Assembly (NCBI GenBank): GCA_017428495.1
Contig: JAFRQS010000026.1
Span: 72,372 to 136,371, forward strand
Source of the DNA: Bacilli bacterium
Lineage (GTDB): Bacteria > Bacillota_I > Bacilli_A > RF39 > UBA660
Reading direction: 5' to 3'
Length of the DNA stretch: 64,000 bases
Part shown: in pieces, positions 19,191 to 28,179 of the stretch
Numbering within the stretch: position 1 is the first letter of the stretch
Layout: each line of letters opens with the position of its first letter
Made by a program: the position numbers and the translations under genes
Notes under the pieces: model-generated
What the model was told of the DNA's origin: nothing
The model's input: the letters and a program-made list of their open reading frames with translations, nothing else
Databases searched by the model: none

Positions 19191-19810
19191 TTTTTATATG
19201 TTGGAACTATCAATTTATCACCTAATTTTATACTACTTATATCATTATAATAAGATAATTCCTCTTTATCTACTCCATATTTTTGGCATATTGAATCTAT
19301 ATTATCATCATCTCTTACTATATGTACATTATAAGTAACATATGTTTCATTGTTAGAATCAAATGTCTTATAAATTGGTACTTCAACACTTTTTATTTCC
19401 TCATCCTTTTCTAAAAACAAATCTGTATCTTCACTATCTATAACTTTTTTACTATGTCTTTCAATTATATTCTCAATTTCTTTATCATCATATGTAAGAT
19501 TATCTACTAATATATCAATATGAAGAATAACCTCCCTATCATTAATTTCATAATAAAAATCGTCTATATCTACTGTTATATCATTAAGAGCATACCTATC
19601 ATCTATAACTATATCGAAAGGTATGGATTCATTATATTTTTGAACATTTACACTTATATCATTCTCTTTATATTCTAAATATAAATCCAATGTTCCAACT
19701 ATATGTCCATCTTTTATTTCACTAACTTTTTTATCCAATGATATACTTATAATTTCATCTACATTTGTATCAAAATCAATATTCTTTGTAAATGGCACTA
19801 TTTGTTTCAT
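19187..19810 (-). CDS. spoVID: SpoVID-like spore coat assembly protein with C-terminal LysM
   Basis: 207 aa, much shorter than Bacillus SpoVID (~575). The N-terminal beta-rich domain resembles SpoVID (FDTNVDEIISISLDKKVSE, HIVGTLDLYLEY). The low-complexity middle is reduced to an acidic segment, and residues ~160-205 are a LysM domain (HIVRDDDNIDSICQKYGVD, LGDKLIVP). SpoVID links coat layers to the forespore surface. It is translationally coupled to ysxE downstream. The call rests on the N-terminal pattern, LysM and synteny. Confidence 0.8.
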   Translation of the reverse strand: MKQIVPFTKNIDFDTNVDEIISISLDKKVSEIKDGHIVGTLDLYLEYKENDISVNVQKYNESIPFDIVIDDRYALNDITVDIDDFYYEINDREVILHIDILVDNLTYDDKEIENIIERHSKKVIDSEDTDLFLEKDEEIKSVEVPIYKTFDSNNETYVTYNVHIVRDDDNIDSICQKYGVDKEELSYYNDISSIKLGDKLIVPTYKK

Positions 19811-19859
19811 ATATTCCTCACTTTCATTAATTAATATGTAACAAATAATAATAATATGA

Positions 19860-20852
19860 TTATTTATTTAAATAATCTATTGCATCTTTAATATTTTTAA
19901 CTGACACAAGCTTAAATTTATAATTCCTTTGTTCCATAACTTTTTTAGCTTCATAGTAATTTTCCTCAGGAATAAAAAATAAATCAACTTTATTTTTGTG
20001 TGCTGCAATAATTTTATATTTTACTCCATCAATTGCACCAACACTGCCATCCAATTCTATAGTACCAGTACCAGCAATTTTTTTACCCTTGGTTAAATCA
20101 TATGGAGTAATGTAATCATAAATAGATAAAGCTATCATAAGACCACCAGAAGATCCATATTCATTTTTATCATAATTATATTTAATATCCATATCATACT
20201 CATAATTGCAAATTAAATATATTGATAATTCTTTTTTATTACTTGTATTTATAACTTCTATAAATTTTTCCCCATTCTCAGTATCTACAACAATCTTATC
20301 TCCAATTTCTTTCTTGTCTATATATTCTTTAATTTCTTCAAAACTTTCTATTGCTTTTCCATCTAGTTTATTTATTTTATCTCCTACTTCTAAATTAGTT
20401 TTTGCCTCAGGCGTTATATAAATAACATATATATTACTATTTTTAATATTTATTTTTTTATTTGCAATATTATGAGATACAAAATATGCATTAGAAAATG
20501 AATTATAAATCAATAATTTATCCCTTTTTCTTGCAGTTTTTATATTATCACTAGAATATTCTGATACTGGCACTGCATCTAAATTACTATTTATCTTAGA
20601 AATTAGATATTTCCATAAATCTGCCTGATATTCTTTAATAAAAGTTGTATTATAACTCCCTTGAAATTTATATTCATTATTTGCTGTTATTTTGCTTGAT
20701 AAATCAGTAATTCCACCGGGTGCTTCAATATAATATGGTAAATGTATATTATGACCCAATATAACTATACTCATAAATATAGTTGAAATAAGTATATGTA
20801 TCTTATTTTCTTTTATAAATTTTTTAATATTTGAATATATTTTATTAAACAC
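19860..20852 (-). CDS. ylbL: YlbL-like membrane-anchored PDZ/Lon-type protease
   Basis: 330 aa. One N-terminal membrane helix (about 17-33) is followed by PYYIEAPGG, typical of YlbL. A PDZ-like region (about 145-200, NLEVGDKINKLDGKAI) precedes a Lon S16 domain with the catalytic Ser in YGSSGGLM (S235) and the Lys in GVKYK (K278). In Bacillus YlbL is a membrane protease linked to DNA-damage checkpoint recovery. It is divergent from ylbJ, which is also nearby in Bacillus. Confidence 0.9.
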   Translation of the reverse strand: MFNKIYSNIKKFIKENKIHILISTIFMSIVILGHNIHLPYYIEAPGGITDLSSKITANNEYKFQGSYNTTFIKEYQADLWKYLISKINSNLDAVPVSEYSSDNIKTARKRDKLLIYNSFSNAYFVSHNIANKKINIKNSNIYVIYITPEAKTNLEVGDKINKLDGKAIESFEEIKEYIDKKEIGDKIVVDTENGEKFIEVINTSNKKELSIYLICNYEYDMDIKYNYDKNEYGSSGGLMIALSIYDYITPYDLTKGKKIAGTGTIELDGSVGAIDGVKYKIIAAHKNKVDLFFIPEENYYEAKKVMEQRNYKFKLVSVKNIKDAIDYLNK

Positions 20853-20893
20853 TTAACTCACCAAAATAAGTATAACAAGAAAGGATGTATTTT

Positions 20894-21832
20894 ATGAAAA
20901 AAAGTATTAATAATTTACTATTTATTACATTATTATTACTAATTTCATTTGAAGTTATAAAAGAAAATCAAATAGTAATCTCTTCTGTTAAGTTTTCTTT
21001 GAAAATTTGGCAAGAAAATATATTTCCATCTTTATTCCCATTTTTTATTATTTCTAATATTTTGATATCACTACATTTTCCGGAAATTTTGGGAGAAATT
21101 TTTAAAAATTTTATGCTTAAAGTATTTAAAATAAATGGCAACGCTGCTTTCATATTATTTTTGAGTATGTTAAGTGGTTTCCCTAGTAGTGCTAAATATA
21201 CAAAAGAATTATTAGAAAATAAATTAATTGATAATGATGATGCTAGTAAAGTTCTTACTTTCACACACTTTTCAAATCCTTTGTTTGTTATAAGCACTTT
21301 AAGTATGTTTATTGCTGATAATAAGATTATTGTAGCTGTATTATTATCACATTATATAGGTAATTTTGTGGTTGGATTATTATTTAGAAATTACAAATGT
21401 AAAAATTTCTTACCATCAAAATCAAATATATCTGCTATTACTACTTCCACAGAAAATTTTGGTATTATTATAACTAAAAGCATAAGTAGTGCAATAAATT
21501 CACTACTATTAATTCTTGGTACAGTTAGTACCTTTCTTATTATTACTACATTAATAAATGATATTTTTCAATTTAGTGGGATATCAAAAGCAATAATAAA
21601 TGGATTATTTGAAATCACTCAAGGACTAAAAAGTTTAGAGTATTTAAATATATCTCACTCTATTAAAGGATTAATATCTACATTTATTTTATCTTTTGGT
21701 GGATTATCGGTTCATATGCAAATATTAACAATAATCAGTGATACTAAAATCAAATATTTCCCTTATTTTATATCTAGAATAATACATTCATTTGTATCAT
21801 CATTACTTTTTTTCTTGTTAATTATGCTATAA
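20894..21832 (+). CDS. ylbJ: Sporulation integral membrane protein YlbJ (SpoVV)
   Basis: 312 aa with about eight hydrophobic segments. It carries the SGFPSSAKYTKELL motif and ENIFPSLFPFFIISNIL, hallmarks of YlbJ/SpoVV, a nucleoside-transporter-gate type protein of the mother cell needed for dipicolinate movement into the forespore. The ATG at 20894 is preceded by AAAGGATG; another at 20885 lies within that site. Position beside ylbL matches Bacillus. Confidence 0.88.
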   Translation: MKKSINNLLFITLLLLISFEVIKENQIVISSVKFSLKIWQENIFPSLFPFFIISNILISLHFPEILGEIFKNFMLKVFKINGNAAFILFLSMLSGFPSSAKYTKELLENKLIDNDDASKVLTFTHFSNPLFVISTLSMFIADNKIIVAVLLSHYIGNFVVGLLFRNYKCKNFLPSKSNISAITTSTENFGIIITKSISSAINSLLLILGTVSTFLIITTLINDIFQFSGISKAIINGLFEITQGLKSLEYLNISHSIKGLISTFILSFGGLSVHMQILTIISDTKIKYFPYFISRIIHSFVSSLLFFLLIML

Positions 21833-21909
21833 TACTATTTATTTTTAATCATTGATATTATGAAAATATTGGTATATAATATATATGATAAGAATAAATT
21901 GGAGGGCAT

Positions 21910-23322
21910 ATGATTAAAACTTTTGATTATGAAAAATTACCTATAGTTGAAGTTGTAAATGAAATAATGTATGATGCTGCCAAACGTGGTGCTAGTGATA
22001 TTCATTTTGACCCTGAAGAAAATGAAATGATTGTTAGGATTCGTATAGATGGTCAATTAATGAATTATACAACTATTCCAAATACTTTAAAGAAAAATTT
22101 AATAACTCGTATAAAAATTATATCTGGTATGAATATAACTGAAACTAGATTACCTCAAGATGGTGCAATTAAACAAACAATTAAAGATCAGAACTTAGAT
22201 CTTCGTGTTAGTGCATTACCTACAAATGAAGGTGAAAAAATAGTTATTCGTATTTTGGATTATTCTATGAGTTTAAAAGGAATTGAATATTTAGGTTTTA
22301 GTGAAAGAAACTTTAAAAAGATTTCAAAACTTATAAATATTCCTTCTGGAATTATATTAGTTACTGGTGCTACTGGTACTGGTAAATCTACTACAGTTTA
22401 TTCAATTCTACAAAAATTGAATAGAACTGAAACAAATTTAATTTCCGTTGAAGACCCAATAGAAATGAACATTGAAGGAATTAACCAAGTTCAAGTCAAT
22501 AGTGAAATTGGTCTTAACTTTGCAAATGTACTTCGTTCTGTGTTAAGACAAGACCCTGATGTAATAATGATCGGAGAGATTCGTGATAATGAAACAGCAA
22601 GAATTGCAGTTAGAGCATCTATTACTGGTCACTTAGTATTATCAACAATACACACTAATAACTCTCTTAATACTATTGAACGTTTGCTTGATATGGAAGT
22701 TGAAAGATATCTTCTTGCGAGTGCCTTAGAGGGAATTATATCTCAAAAATTAGCTAGAAGATTATGTGATAAATGTAAGAAAAAAAGACCTACAAATGAC
22801 TATGAAAAAGAAATATTTAAAAAAGTATTTGGTATGGAAGTAAATGAGGTATATTCTGCTGTAGGATGTGAGGAATGCGGCAATGGATATAAAGGTCGTA
22901 TTGCAATTCATGAAGTTTTACTTATTACACAAGAAATAAGGGATGCTATAAGTAATAATATGCCTAAAGATCAATTGCGTACTTTAGTTTATAATACTGA
23001 TGTTAATACTTTATTACAGGATGGTCTTGAAAAAGTTATAGCTGGATATACAACTTTTGAAGAAGTAGTTAAATTAATTGAGTTAGATGATGATATTGAT
23101 GATAATAGAGTCGCTGCTTATAAATTCAATTTAAATAAGGCTTTAGAACAAGCTGAAATTTCAAAAACAAGTAGAATTAATACCGAAGAAATAAAACAAG
23201 CTTTAGAAAAAGATGATAGTAATTCCTTATTTAAGGATAATCCATCCGTAAGTCTATTTAAAGATGATGCTGTATCAACTCCTAAACCTGTAATTGATGA
23301 TGTTGAAGAATTAGATATTTAA
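21910..23322 (+). CDS. Type II/IV secretion (PilB/GspE-type) assembly ATPase
   Basis: 470 aa. N-terminal GASDIHFDPEENEM, Walker A GATGTGKST, Asp box EDPIE, Walker B VIMIGEIRD, His box HLVLSTIHTNNS, and a C-terminal four-Cys zinc site (CDKCKK, CEECGNGYKGR). It would power assembly of prepilins such as those at 4561-7698 and 17855. It lacks the N1 domain of long PilBs and ends in an acidic tail of ~70 residues. No pilC, pilD or pilT is next to it, so the rest of the machine must be elsewhere. GGAGG precedes the start. Confidence 0.92.
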   Translation: MIKTFDYEKLPIVEVVNEIMYDAAKRGASDIHFDPEENEMIVRIRIDGQLMNYTTIPNTLKKNLITRIKIISGMNITETRLPQDGAIKQTIKDQNLDLRVSALPTNEGEKIVIRILDYSMSLKGIEYLGFSERNFKKISKLINIPSGIILVTGATGTGKSTTVYSILQKLNRTETNLISVEDPIEMNIEGINQVQVNSEIGLNFANVLRSVLRQDPDVIMIGEIRDNETARIAVRASITGHLVLSTIHTNNSLNTIERLLDMEVERYLLASALEGIISQKLARRLCDKCKKKRPTNDYEKEIFKKVFGMEVNEVYSAVGCEECGNGYKGRIAIHEVLLITQEIRDAISNNMPKDQLRTLVYNTDVNTLLQDGLEKVIAGYTTFEEVVKLIELDDDIDDNRVAAYKFNLNKALEQAEISKTSRINTEEIKQALEKDDSNSLFKDNPSVSLFKDDAVSTPKPVIDDVEELDI

Positions 23323-23323
23323 T

Positions 23324-23363
23324 AAAAAACTTGTTTCAATTATGAAACAAGTTTTATTTTTTT
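23324..23363. terminator. Bidirectional terminator between the PilB-type gene and FemX
   Basis: Twelve-base stem AAACTTGTTTCA/TGAAACAAGTTT (23327-23338 with 23343-23354), T-rich on the plus side and A-rich before it, so it can serve both convergent genes. Confidence 0.85.
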
Positions 23364-24616
23364 ATTTTTCTTAAATATTTATAAAATTTAAGCATCATAT
23401 TATATGTTGAATAATAAAATTTACTTATAATTAAATCAAACTCTCCAATTAATTCTACTACATCAGAATTAAATCCTCTTTTAAAATCAAACAATCCATA
23501 GTTTTCATTATCTTTACTGAAATTACCATCTATACCATAAAAATTTAATCTATCATATCCATTTTCCTTGGCATATTCAATCATTTCATATTGCATTAAA
23601 TATTGCGCTCCATAACCCATAAATTCTTTATATGATCCCCCGAATAAGTATACTATCTCTTTACCATAGCTTAAATATAAACCAGCTGCTATTGTAGGAC
23701 TAGAGCCATATAATTTAATATCTTCTTCTAACGCTTTTAATCTCTTCTCTATCGCTTCTATTTGAGAATTATATTCATTTACTTGATTTTGCTTTTTAAA
23801 ATTACTTTCAATATTTTTTATTCTATCTTTTAAATGTTCTATATCTAATATCATAGATTTCTTTAAATCATCCAAGTTTATACTTGCCAACATAATTCTT
23901 ATCATACCATGTTCTTTAAGTGTATTGTACATAGTCTGATAATATGACAAAGATCTATCAGAAAACTCTCTTCTTTCCGCTGTATGATTCATTATCTTTT
24001 TAAATTTTTCTATATCATCATAAGAAGCTACAGTAATTGATATACAATTTTTTCTACTTTTATTTATCATCCATCTAGTTGTTTGTCTCATTTCTTTTAA
24101 TAGTTGCTCAGTTGATTTATCTTTTAAATCAAGCACTGATATCCATCTAGGTTCTAAATCTTTTTTATCTTTAGCATCTTTATAAAATCCGTAATGCACA
24201 TATCCTAAAGATTTTAAATAATCTACCAATTTATCATTACCTTCTGATAAAGCATTACCATCTTTATCTCTCTTTATATATTCTATATATGGATTTATTT
24301 TTAAAAATATTCCTGAATTTGATTTTATATATGACTTCAATTGTTTTGTAAATTCACCTAATAATTTAAAATCATTATAATCAATTGCAAAACCTCTAGG
24401 TGCATAATACATCTTTTTATTAATTATAGGTAATTTCCTACTTAATAATGTAGTAGCTGCTACTAATTTTTTATTATCAAATAATCCTACTACATTCATT
24501 TCCCATCCAGTTTTAGATTTAAACTTTGCCCATTCTATACTTTGAAAAAAATTATATTTATCAATCTTCTTTATAAATTGATTATACTCCTTCTCTTCTA
24601 TTTCAACTAATTTCAT
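23354..24616 (-). CDS. FemABX/MurM-type peptidoglycan bridge aminoacyltransferase
   Basis: 420 aa. Two GNAT-like halves: FFQSIEWAKFKSKTGW at the start, YYAPRGFAIDYND, then TTRWMINKSRKN and, near the end, LYLSYGKEIVYLFGGSYKE and RLNFYGIDGNFSKDN. A coiled-coil arm (about 240-300) divides them. Such enzymes add amino acids from aminoacyl-tRNA to lipid II. It lies 50 bases after the second bacteriocin peptide on the same strand. A separate promoter-like TAAAAT lies between, so it may be a housekeeping gene; a resistance role is possible (see findings). Confidence 0.9.
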   Translation of the reverse strand: MKLVEIEEKEYNQFIKKIDKYNFFQSIEWAKFKSKTGWEMNVVGLFDNKKLVAATTLLSRKLPIINKKMYYAPRGFAIDYNDFKLLGEFTKQLKSYIKSNSGIFLKINPYIEYIKRDKDGNALSEGNDKLVDYLKSLGYVHYGFYKDAKDKKDLEPRWISVLDLKDKSTEQLLKEMRQTTRWMINKSRKNCISITVASYDDIEKFKKIMNHTAERREFSDRSLSYYQTMYNTLKEHGMIRIMLASINLDDLKKSMILDIEHLKDRIKNIESNFKKQNQVNEYNSQIEAIEKRLKALEEDIKLYGSSPTIAAGLYLSYGKEIVYLFGGSYKEFMGYGAQYLMQYEMIEYAKENGYDRLNFYGIDGNFSKDNENYGLFDFKRGFNSDVVELIGEFDLIISKFYYSTYNMMLKFYKYLRKIKK

Positions 24617-24665
24617 ACATTCACCCTATTCATATTTTACCATATAATATGACTTTTTACATTAC

Positions 24666-24821
24666 TTAACAAAATCTTTTTGTAACAAATCTTCTTATAG
24701 CACTTCCTATTCCCCTACCTATTTCATATATTTGACCAATCCCACGAATTATACTAGTAACTAATGCTCCTGGAATTGATCCACCATTTATTTCTTTTAA
24801 TTCTTCTTTTGTTAATTCCAT
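24666..24821 (-). CDS. Double-glycine leader bacteriocin-like peptide B
   Basis: 51 aa, too short for routine ORF callers. Leader MELTKEELKEINGG ends in the GG that C39 exporters cut after. The 37-residue core starts SIPGALV, is cationic (RRF, TKR) and contains GRGIG, a GxxxG helix-packing motif, plus the related GIGSA. It has a single Cys, the last residue. A perfect AGGAGG lies seven bases before the ATG. The leader is almost identical to that of the neighbour peptide; the exporter gene lies just upstream. Likely one half of a class IIb two-peptide bacteriocin. Alternative: a signalling peptide. Confidence 0.88.
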   Translation of the reverse strand: MELTKEELKEINGGSIPGALVTSIIRGIGQIYEIGRGIGSAIRRFVTKRFC

Positions 24822-24830
24822 AATCTCCTC

Positions 24831-24968
24831 CTAATTACATTTTAATGGCCTTGTATATCCATCAATTATCCCTGCTATAAATGATATTATTCCACCAAAT
24901 ATTAAAAATTTATATTTTAATATTCCCCCACCATTTATTTCTTTCAATTCTTCTTTTGATAATTCCAT
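24831..24968 (-). CDS. Double-glycine leader bacteriocin-like peptide A
   Basis: 45 aa. Leader MELSKEELKEINGG, then a 31-residue core of hydrophobic, membrane-active character with GIIDG (GxxxG) and SFIAG (SxxxG), ending RPLKCN with one Cys. AAGGAGG precedes the ATG. The TAG stop is nine bases before the next peptide's ATG. The gene starts ten bases after the stop of the peptidase-containing exporter, so the order is exporter, peptide A, peptide B on one message. The GxxxG motif in both partners is a hallmark of two-peptide (class IIb) bacteriocins. Activity is inferred, not shown. Confidence 0.88.
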   Translation of the reverse strand: MELSKEELKEINGGGILKYKFLIFGGIISFIAGIIDGYTRPLKCN

Positions 24969-24977
24969 AATTCCTCC

Positions 24978-26972
24978 TTAATTATCTATAGTTAATTTCT
25001 TTTCAAACAAACTATTACATTCTTTTGAATGACTAATATAAATAATAGTTTTATCAATATATGCATTCAATATATTTTTTATAATATTAAATTCATCTGT
25101 GTTCTCTAATCCACTCAAAGATTCATCTAATATCAATATCTTGCTGTTTTTTAGTAGTGCTCTAGATACTATTATTCTTTCTCTTTCACCAATACTCAAG
25201 TTACTTCCATTTTCTTCTATAATACTATTCAAATTTAAATTTCTATATTTTAATACTTTATCTAATCCTGTTAATTGCAATATTTTATTTAAATTTTCAT
25301 CATTATTATTTAAAACAATGTTATTGTATAATGTATCATTGAATAATTTTTCATCTTGAGAAACATACGTAATATAATTTGACACATCAATACTATTTAT
25401 TTCTTTTTGACCAATATATATCATATTATTAGTCTTATAATCTTTATTTAACAATTTAAAAATAGTTGATTTACCACTACCAGATGTACCTGTGATTAAA
25501 ATCTTATCGCCATCTTTTATCTTTAAGTTAAAATTATTCAATATATTAGTATAGTTATCATATGAAAATGTAAGATTTCTAAAATCAATATCATAATTAT
25601 CTAAATAATCACTATTACTTTCATCACTTTTATGAGCATATATTTCACTAACTCTTTTAATAGCATTTATTCCATTTTTTAATACTGGACTTAAATCACA
25701 TATATCTTTTAGTGGTTCTATAAAATAAACAATTAATGCATCAAATAATATCAATTCACTAAGTAATATAGTATTCTTATTTACTAACATAATTCCTAAA
25801 TATAAAAGTATGTTTATTCCAATGTATAAAATTAAATTTTTTATATAATTCATATTATTATACAAATTATTATATTTTTTATTAATATTGATGTTTAAAT
25901 TATAACTTTCTTTAAATATATCATGTCTATAATTTTTTAAATTTAGATTTTTAATACTGCTGATTAAATTAATATTTTCTAAGAGTACTTCATTCTTTAT
26001 TGAATTTGTTTCTTGATTCTTTTGAATTATTTTTTTTAATCTTTTATCAAATACTATTAATACTAAAAAATATAAGAAACATATCAAAAAAAATATAATA
26101 GAAAGCTCTAAATTAATATTTATTAATATTACAGAAGTAATGATTATAAGACTTAAATCTATGAATATAAATATTGGAAATCTTATTAGCAAATCTTTTA
26201 TATATTTTATATCTTCAAACTTGGTAATTATATCTCCAGAGTTCCTACTAACAAAATAATAACTAGGAAGTGATAACATTTTTAAATGCATAGTAAGAGT
26301 CATACATTTATCAACGTTCTTTTCTAATCTTATCAGAATTTTATTCCTAATAAATTCTATAAATTCTTTTAATAATATAATAGTAATAAAAAATAGAACA
26401 ATGCTTATAGTAGTAAATCCATCTATTAATACTTTAAAATAATGATTACTAACTAGGGTAAAAATAATTGAGAATATTGAGAGTAATATTATTAGTATAT
26501 AACTTTGTTTGTTTTTAATAATTATGTTTAAATAAGTTTTATAATTTTTTTCTTTTATTACGTCTAATTTTCTTACTGGTATTAACTCTATAATTATATT
26601 ATCCCATAATTTTAAAAAGTCTTTCTTATTATACTTTTTAATTCCATAATATGGATCAAATATAATTACATATTTAATAGTAAATTTGTATAGTACTACA
26701 TAATGATTATAACCATTTTCAAAAACTATATGGCATATTGAGGGTTTTATTATTTTATCTAATTCTTCATATTTACATTTTAATCCTCTAGCTTTAAATC
26801 CTAGTTTATTTGAGGCCTCAATTAAATTTAAAGCTGTAATACCTTTGTTATTGCACTTAGTTAAATCTCTAATATTATTAAAAGTATTGTCACCATTGTA
26901 ATATTTAATTATTGATAAAAGGCATGCTGCACCACAATCTTTTAAATTACGCTGATAAACTTTTTTATACAT
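24978..26972 (-). CDS. Peptidase-containing ABC exporter (C39 bacteriocin processing and secretion)
   Basis: 664 aa. Residues 1-130 form a C39 peptidase with Q7, C13 (QRNLKDCGAACL), H90 (GYNHYVVLY) and D106 (IFDPYYG), the full catalytic set. A six-helix exporter membrane domain follows (about 150-420), then an ATPase with Walker A GTSGSGKST, Walker B ILILDESLS and a signature reading LSIGERER instead of LSGGQ. It should cut the GG leaders of the two peptides downstream and export the cores. AGGAAGTGA precedes the start; a terminator isolates it from the gene upstream. Confidence 0.95.
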   Translation of the reverse strand: MYKKVYQRNLKDCGAACLLSIIKYYNGDNTFNNIRDLTKCNNKGITALNLIEASNKLGFKARGLKCKYEELDKIIKPSICHIVFENGYNHYVVLYKFTIKYVIIFDPYYGIKKYNKKDFLKLWDNIIIELIPVRKLDVIKEKNYKTYLNIIIKNKQSYILIILLSIFSIIFTLVSNHYFKVLIDGFTTISIVLFFITIILLKEFIEFIRNKILIRLEKNVDKCMTLTMHLKMLSLPSYYFVSRNSGDIITKFEDIKYIKDLLIRFPIFIFIDLSLIIITSVILININLELSIIFFLICFLYFLVLIVFDKRLKKIIQKNQETNSIKNEVLLENINLISSIKNLNLKNYRHDIFKESYNLNININKKYNNLYNNMNYIKNLILYIGINILLYLGIMLVNKNTILLSELILFDALIVYFIEPLKDICDLSPVLKNGINAIKRVSEIYAHKSDESNSDYLDNYDIDFRNLTFSYDNYTNILNNFNLKIKDGDKILITGTSGSGKSTIFKLLNKDYKTNNMIYIGQKEINSIDVSNYITYVSQDEKLFNDTLYNNIVLNNNDENLNKILQLTGLDKVLKYRNLNLNSIIEENGSNLSIGERERIIVSRALLKNSKILILDESLSGLENTDEFNIIKNILNAYIDKTIIYISHSKECNSLFEKKLTIDN

Positions 26973-27028
26973 GCTATCACTTCCTAATTAAATATTAGTG
27001 ATTTGTCCCTTCTTAACCTCTATATAAT

Positions 27029-27058
27029 AAAAAAAGGATATTATTTTTTAAAATATCC
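27029..27058 (-). terminator. Terminator of the UPF0316 gene
   Basis: Stem GGATATT/AATATCC (27036-27042 with 27052-27058) overlapping the stop codon, then seven Ts on the minus strand. It separates this gene from the bacteriocin operon. Confidence 0.8.
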
Positions 27059-27544
27059 ATTTTCTACATAATTTGTTTCATTTTCTACAATAAATGCCTT
27101 AGCATCTACCTGCTCAACTATACGTCTTACCTCACGTTCTTTTTTCTTATCAATTCCAATATAAAGCATATATTTAGCAGTTGTATTATACGCATTACAA
27201 TCAATTATAGTTACTGCATAACCAGCATCTCTTAGTATATCAGCTAATACAATATTTTCTGTAAAAACCTGAATTGCTATTTTACCTTTAATTAGTTTAC
27301 CTGCTAAAAATCCACCAATATATGTTCCTGTAGCGAATCCTAAAGCATATGAAATTGCTATATAAATGCTTTTATCATCTGTAGATAATGCCTCTCTTAC
27401 TACCAAAAACCAAATTAAAACCTCAATAAAACCTATTAATGCTGCTATTAATCTTTTACCCTTCACTGTAAACATTGTTCGAATAGTTCCCAACGTAACA
27501 TCTGTTATTCTTGCCAAAAATACTTTAAGACATAAAAAAAGCAT
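27041..27544 (-). CDS. UPF0316/DUF2179 membrane protein (YebE-like)
   Basis: 167 aa. Three membrane helices in the first ~85 residues (LARITDVTLGTIRTMF is characteristic), then a cytoplasmic DUF2179-type alpha/beta domain (IQVFTENIVLADILRDAGYAV). A conserved Firmicutes family without a firm function. Divergent from the gene at 27644. Confidence 0.85.
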   Translation of the reverse strand: MLFLCLKVFLARITDVTLGTIRTMFTVKGKRLIAALIGFIEVLIWFLVVREALSTDDKSIYIAISYALGFATGTYIGGFLAGKLIKGKIAIQVFTENIVLADILRDAGYAVTIIDCNAYNTTAKYMLYIGIDKKKEREVRRIVEQVDAKAFIVENETNYVENGYFKK

Positions 27545-27643
27545 ATCATCACCTCTATTTAGTTTGCCAAATTATTAAAATTATATTATTATTATAATAT
27601 AATATTATTAGATAGTAAAGTTTTATGTTTTGAAGGTGACAAA

Positions 27644-28168
27644 ATGAAAAAATATATTCCTAATTTGCTTACAACGTATAGGCTAATAACTGCTTTCCTA
27701 ATTCCGGTATTTTTCTTTTTAGGAAATTATAATACATTAGCAATTATGTTTATTATTGCTATAATATCTGATGCTTTAGATGGATATTTAGCAAGAAGAT
27801 GGAATGTAACTTCTAACTATGGAAAAATTGTTGATATAATTGGAGATAAAGCTCTTGCAATTATGGCTTCAATAACTTTTATAATATCTATTAATAATCT
27901 TTTTATTCTGACTCTTATACTTGAGATAATGATTATTCTTGTTAATTCTATCGATTATATAAAATCTAATAAAGGTTTAGAAGAACACTTAAGTTCTAAA
28001 TTTGGAAAAATTAAAACATGGTTTTTATTTACAGCTTTATTTGTAGGCTTTTTAAGCTATAAAATCAATTTTTTTAAATACTTACTATTTCCTTTAATTA
28101 TTATCACTGCAATTGCACAAATTATAACTTTTATTGATTATTTTAAAAAAAAGTATATTATCAAGTAA
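27644..28168 (+). CDS. CDP-alcohol phosphatidyltransferase family protein
   Basis: 174 aa integral membrane enzyme. The CDP-OH-P motif is complete: DGYLARRWNVTSNYGKIVDIIGD fits D-G-x2-A-R-x8-G-x3-D-x3-D. It transfers a phosphatidyl group from CDP-diacylglycerol to an alcohol; the acceptor cannot be read. A second, longer homologue of the PgsA type lies at 62963, so this one may make another phospholipid such as cardiolipin. GAAGGTG precedes the ATG. Confidence 0.88.
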   Translation: MKKYIPNLLTTYRLITAFLIPVFFFLGNYNTLAIMFIIAIISDALDGYLARRWNVTSNYGKIVDIIGDKALAIMASITFIISINNLFILTLILEIMIILVNSIDYIKSNKGLEEHLSSKFGKIKTWFLFTALFVGFLSYKINFFKYLLFPLIIITAIAQIITFIDYFKKKYIIK

Positions 28169-28179
28169 TATACTTTTTA
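28151..28179 (+). terminator. Terminator of the CDP-alcohol phosphatidyltransferase gene
   Basis: Nine-base stem AAGTATATT/AATATACTT (28151-28159 with 28167-28175) followed by TTTT. Confidence 0.75.
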
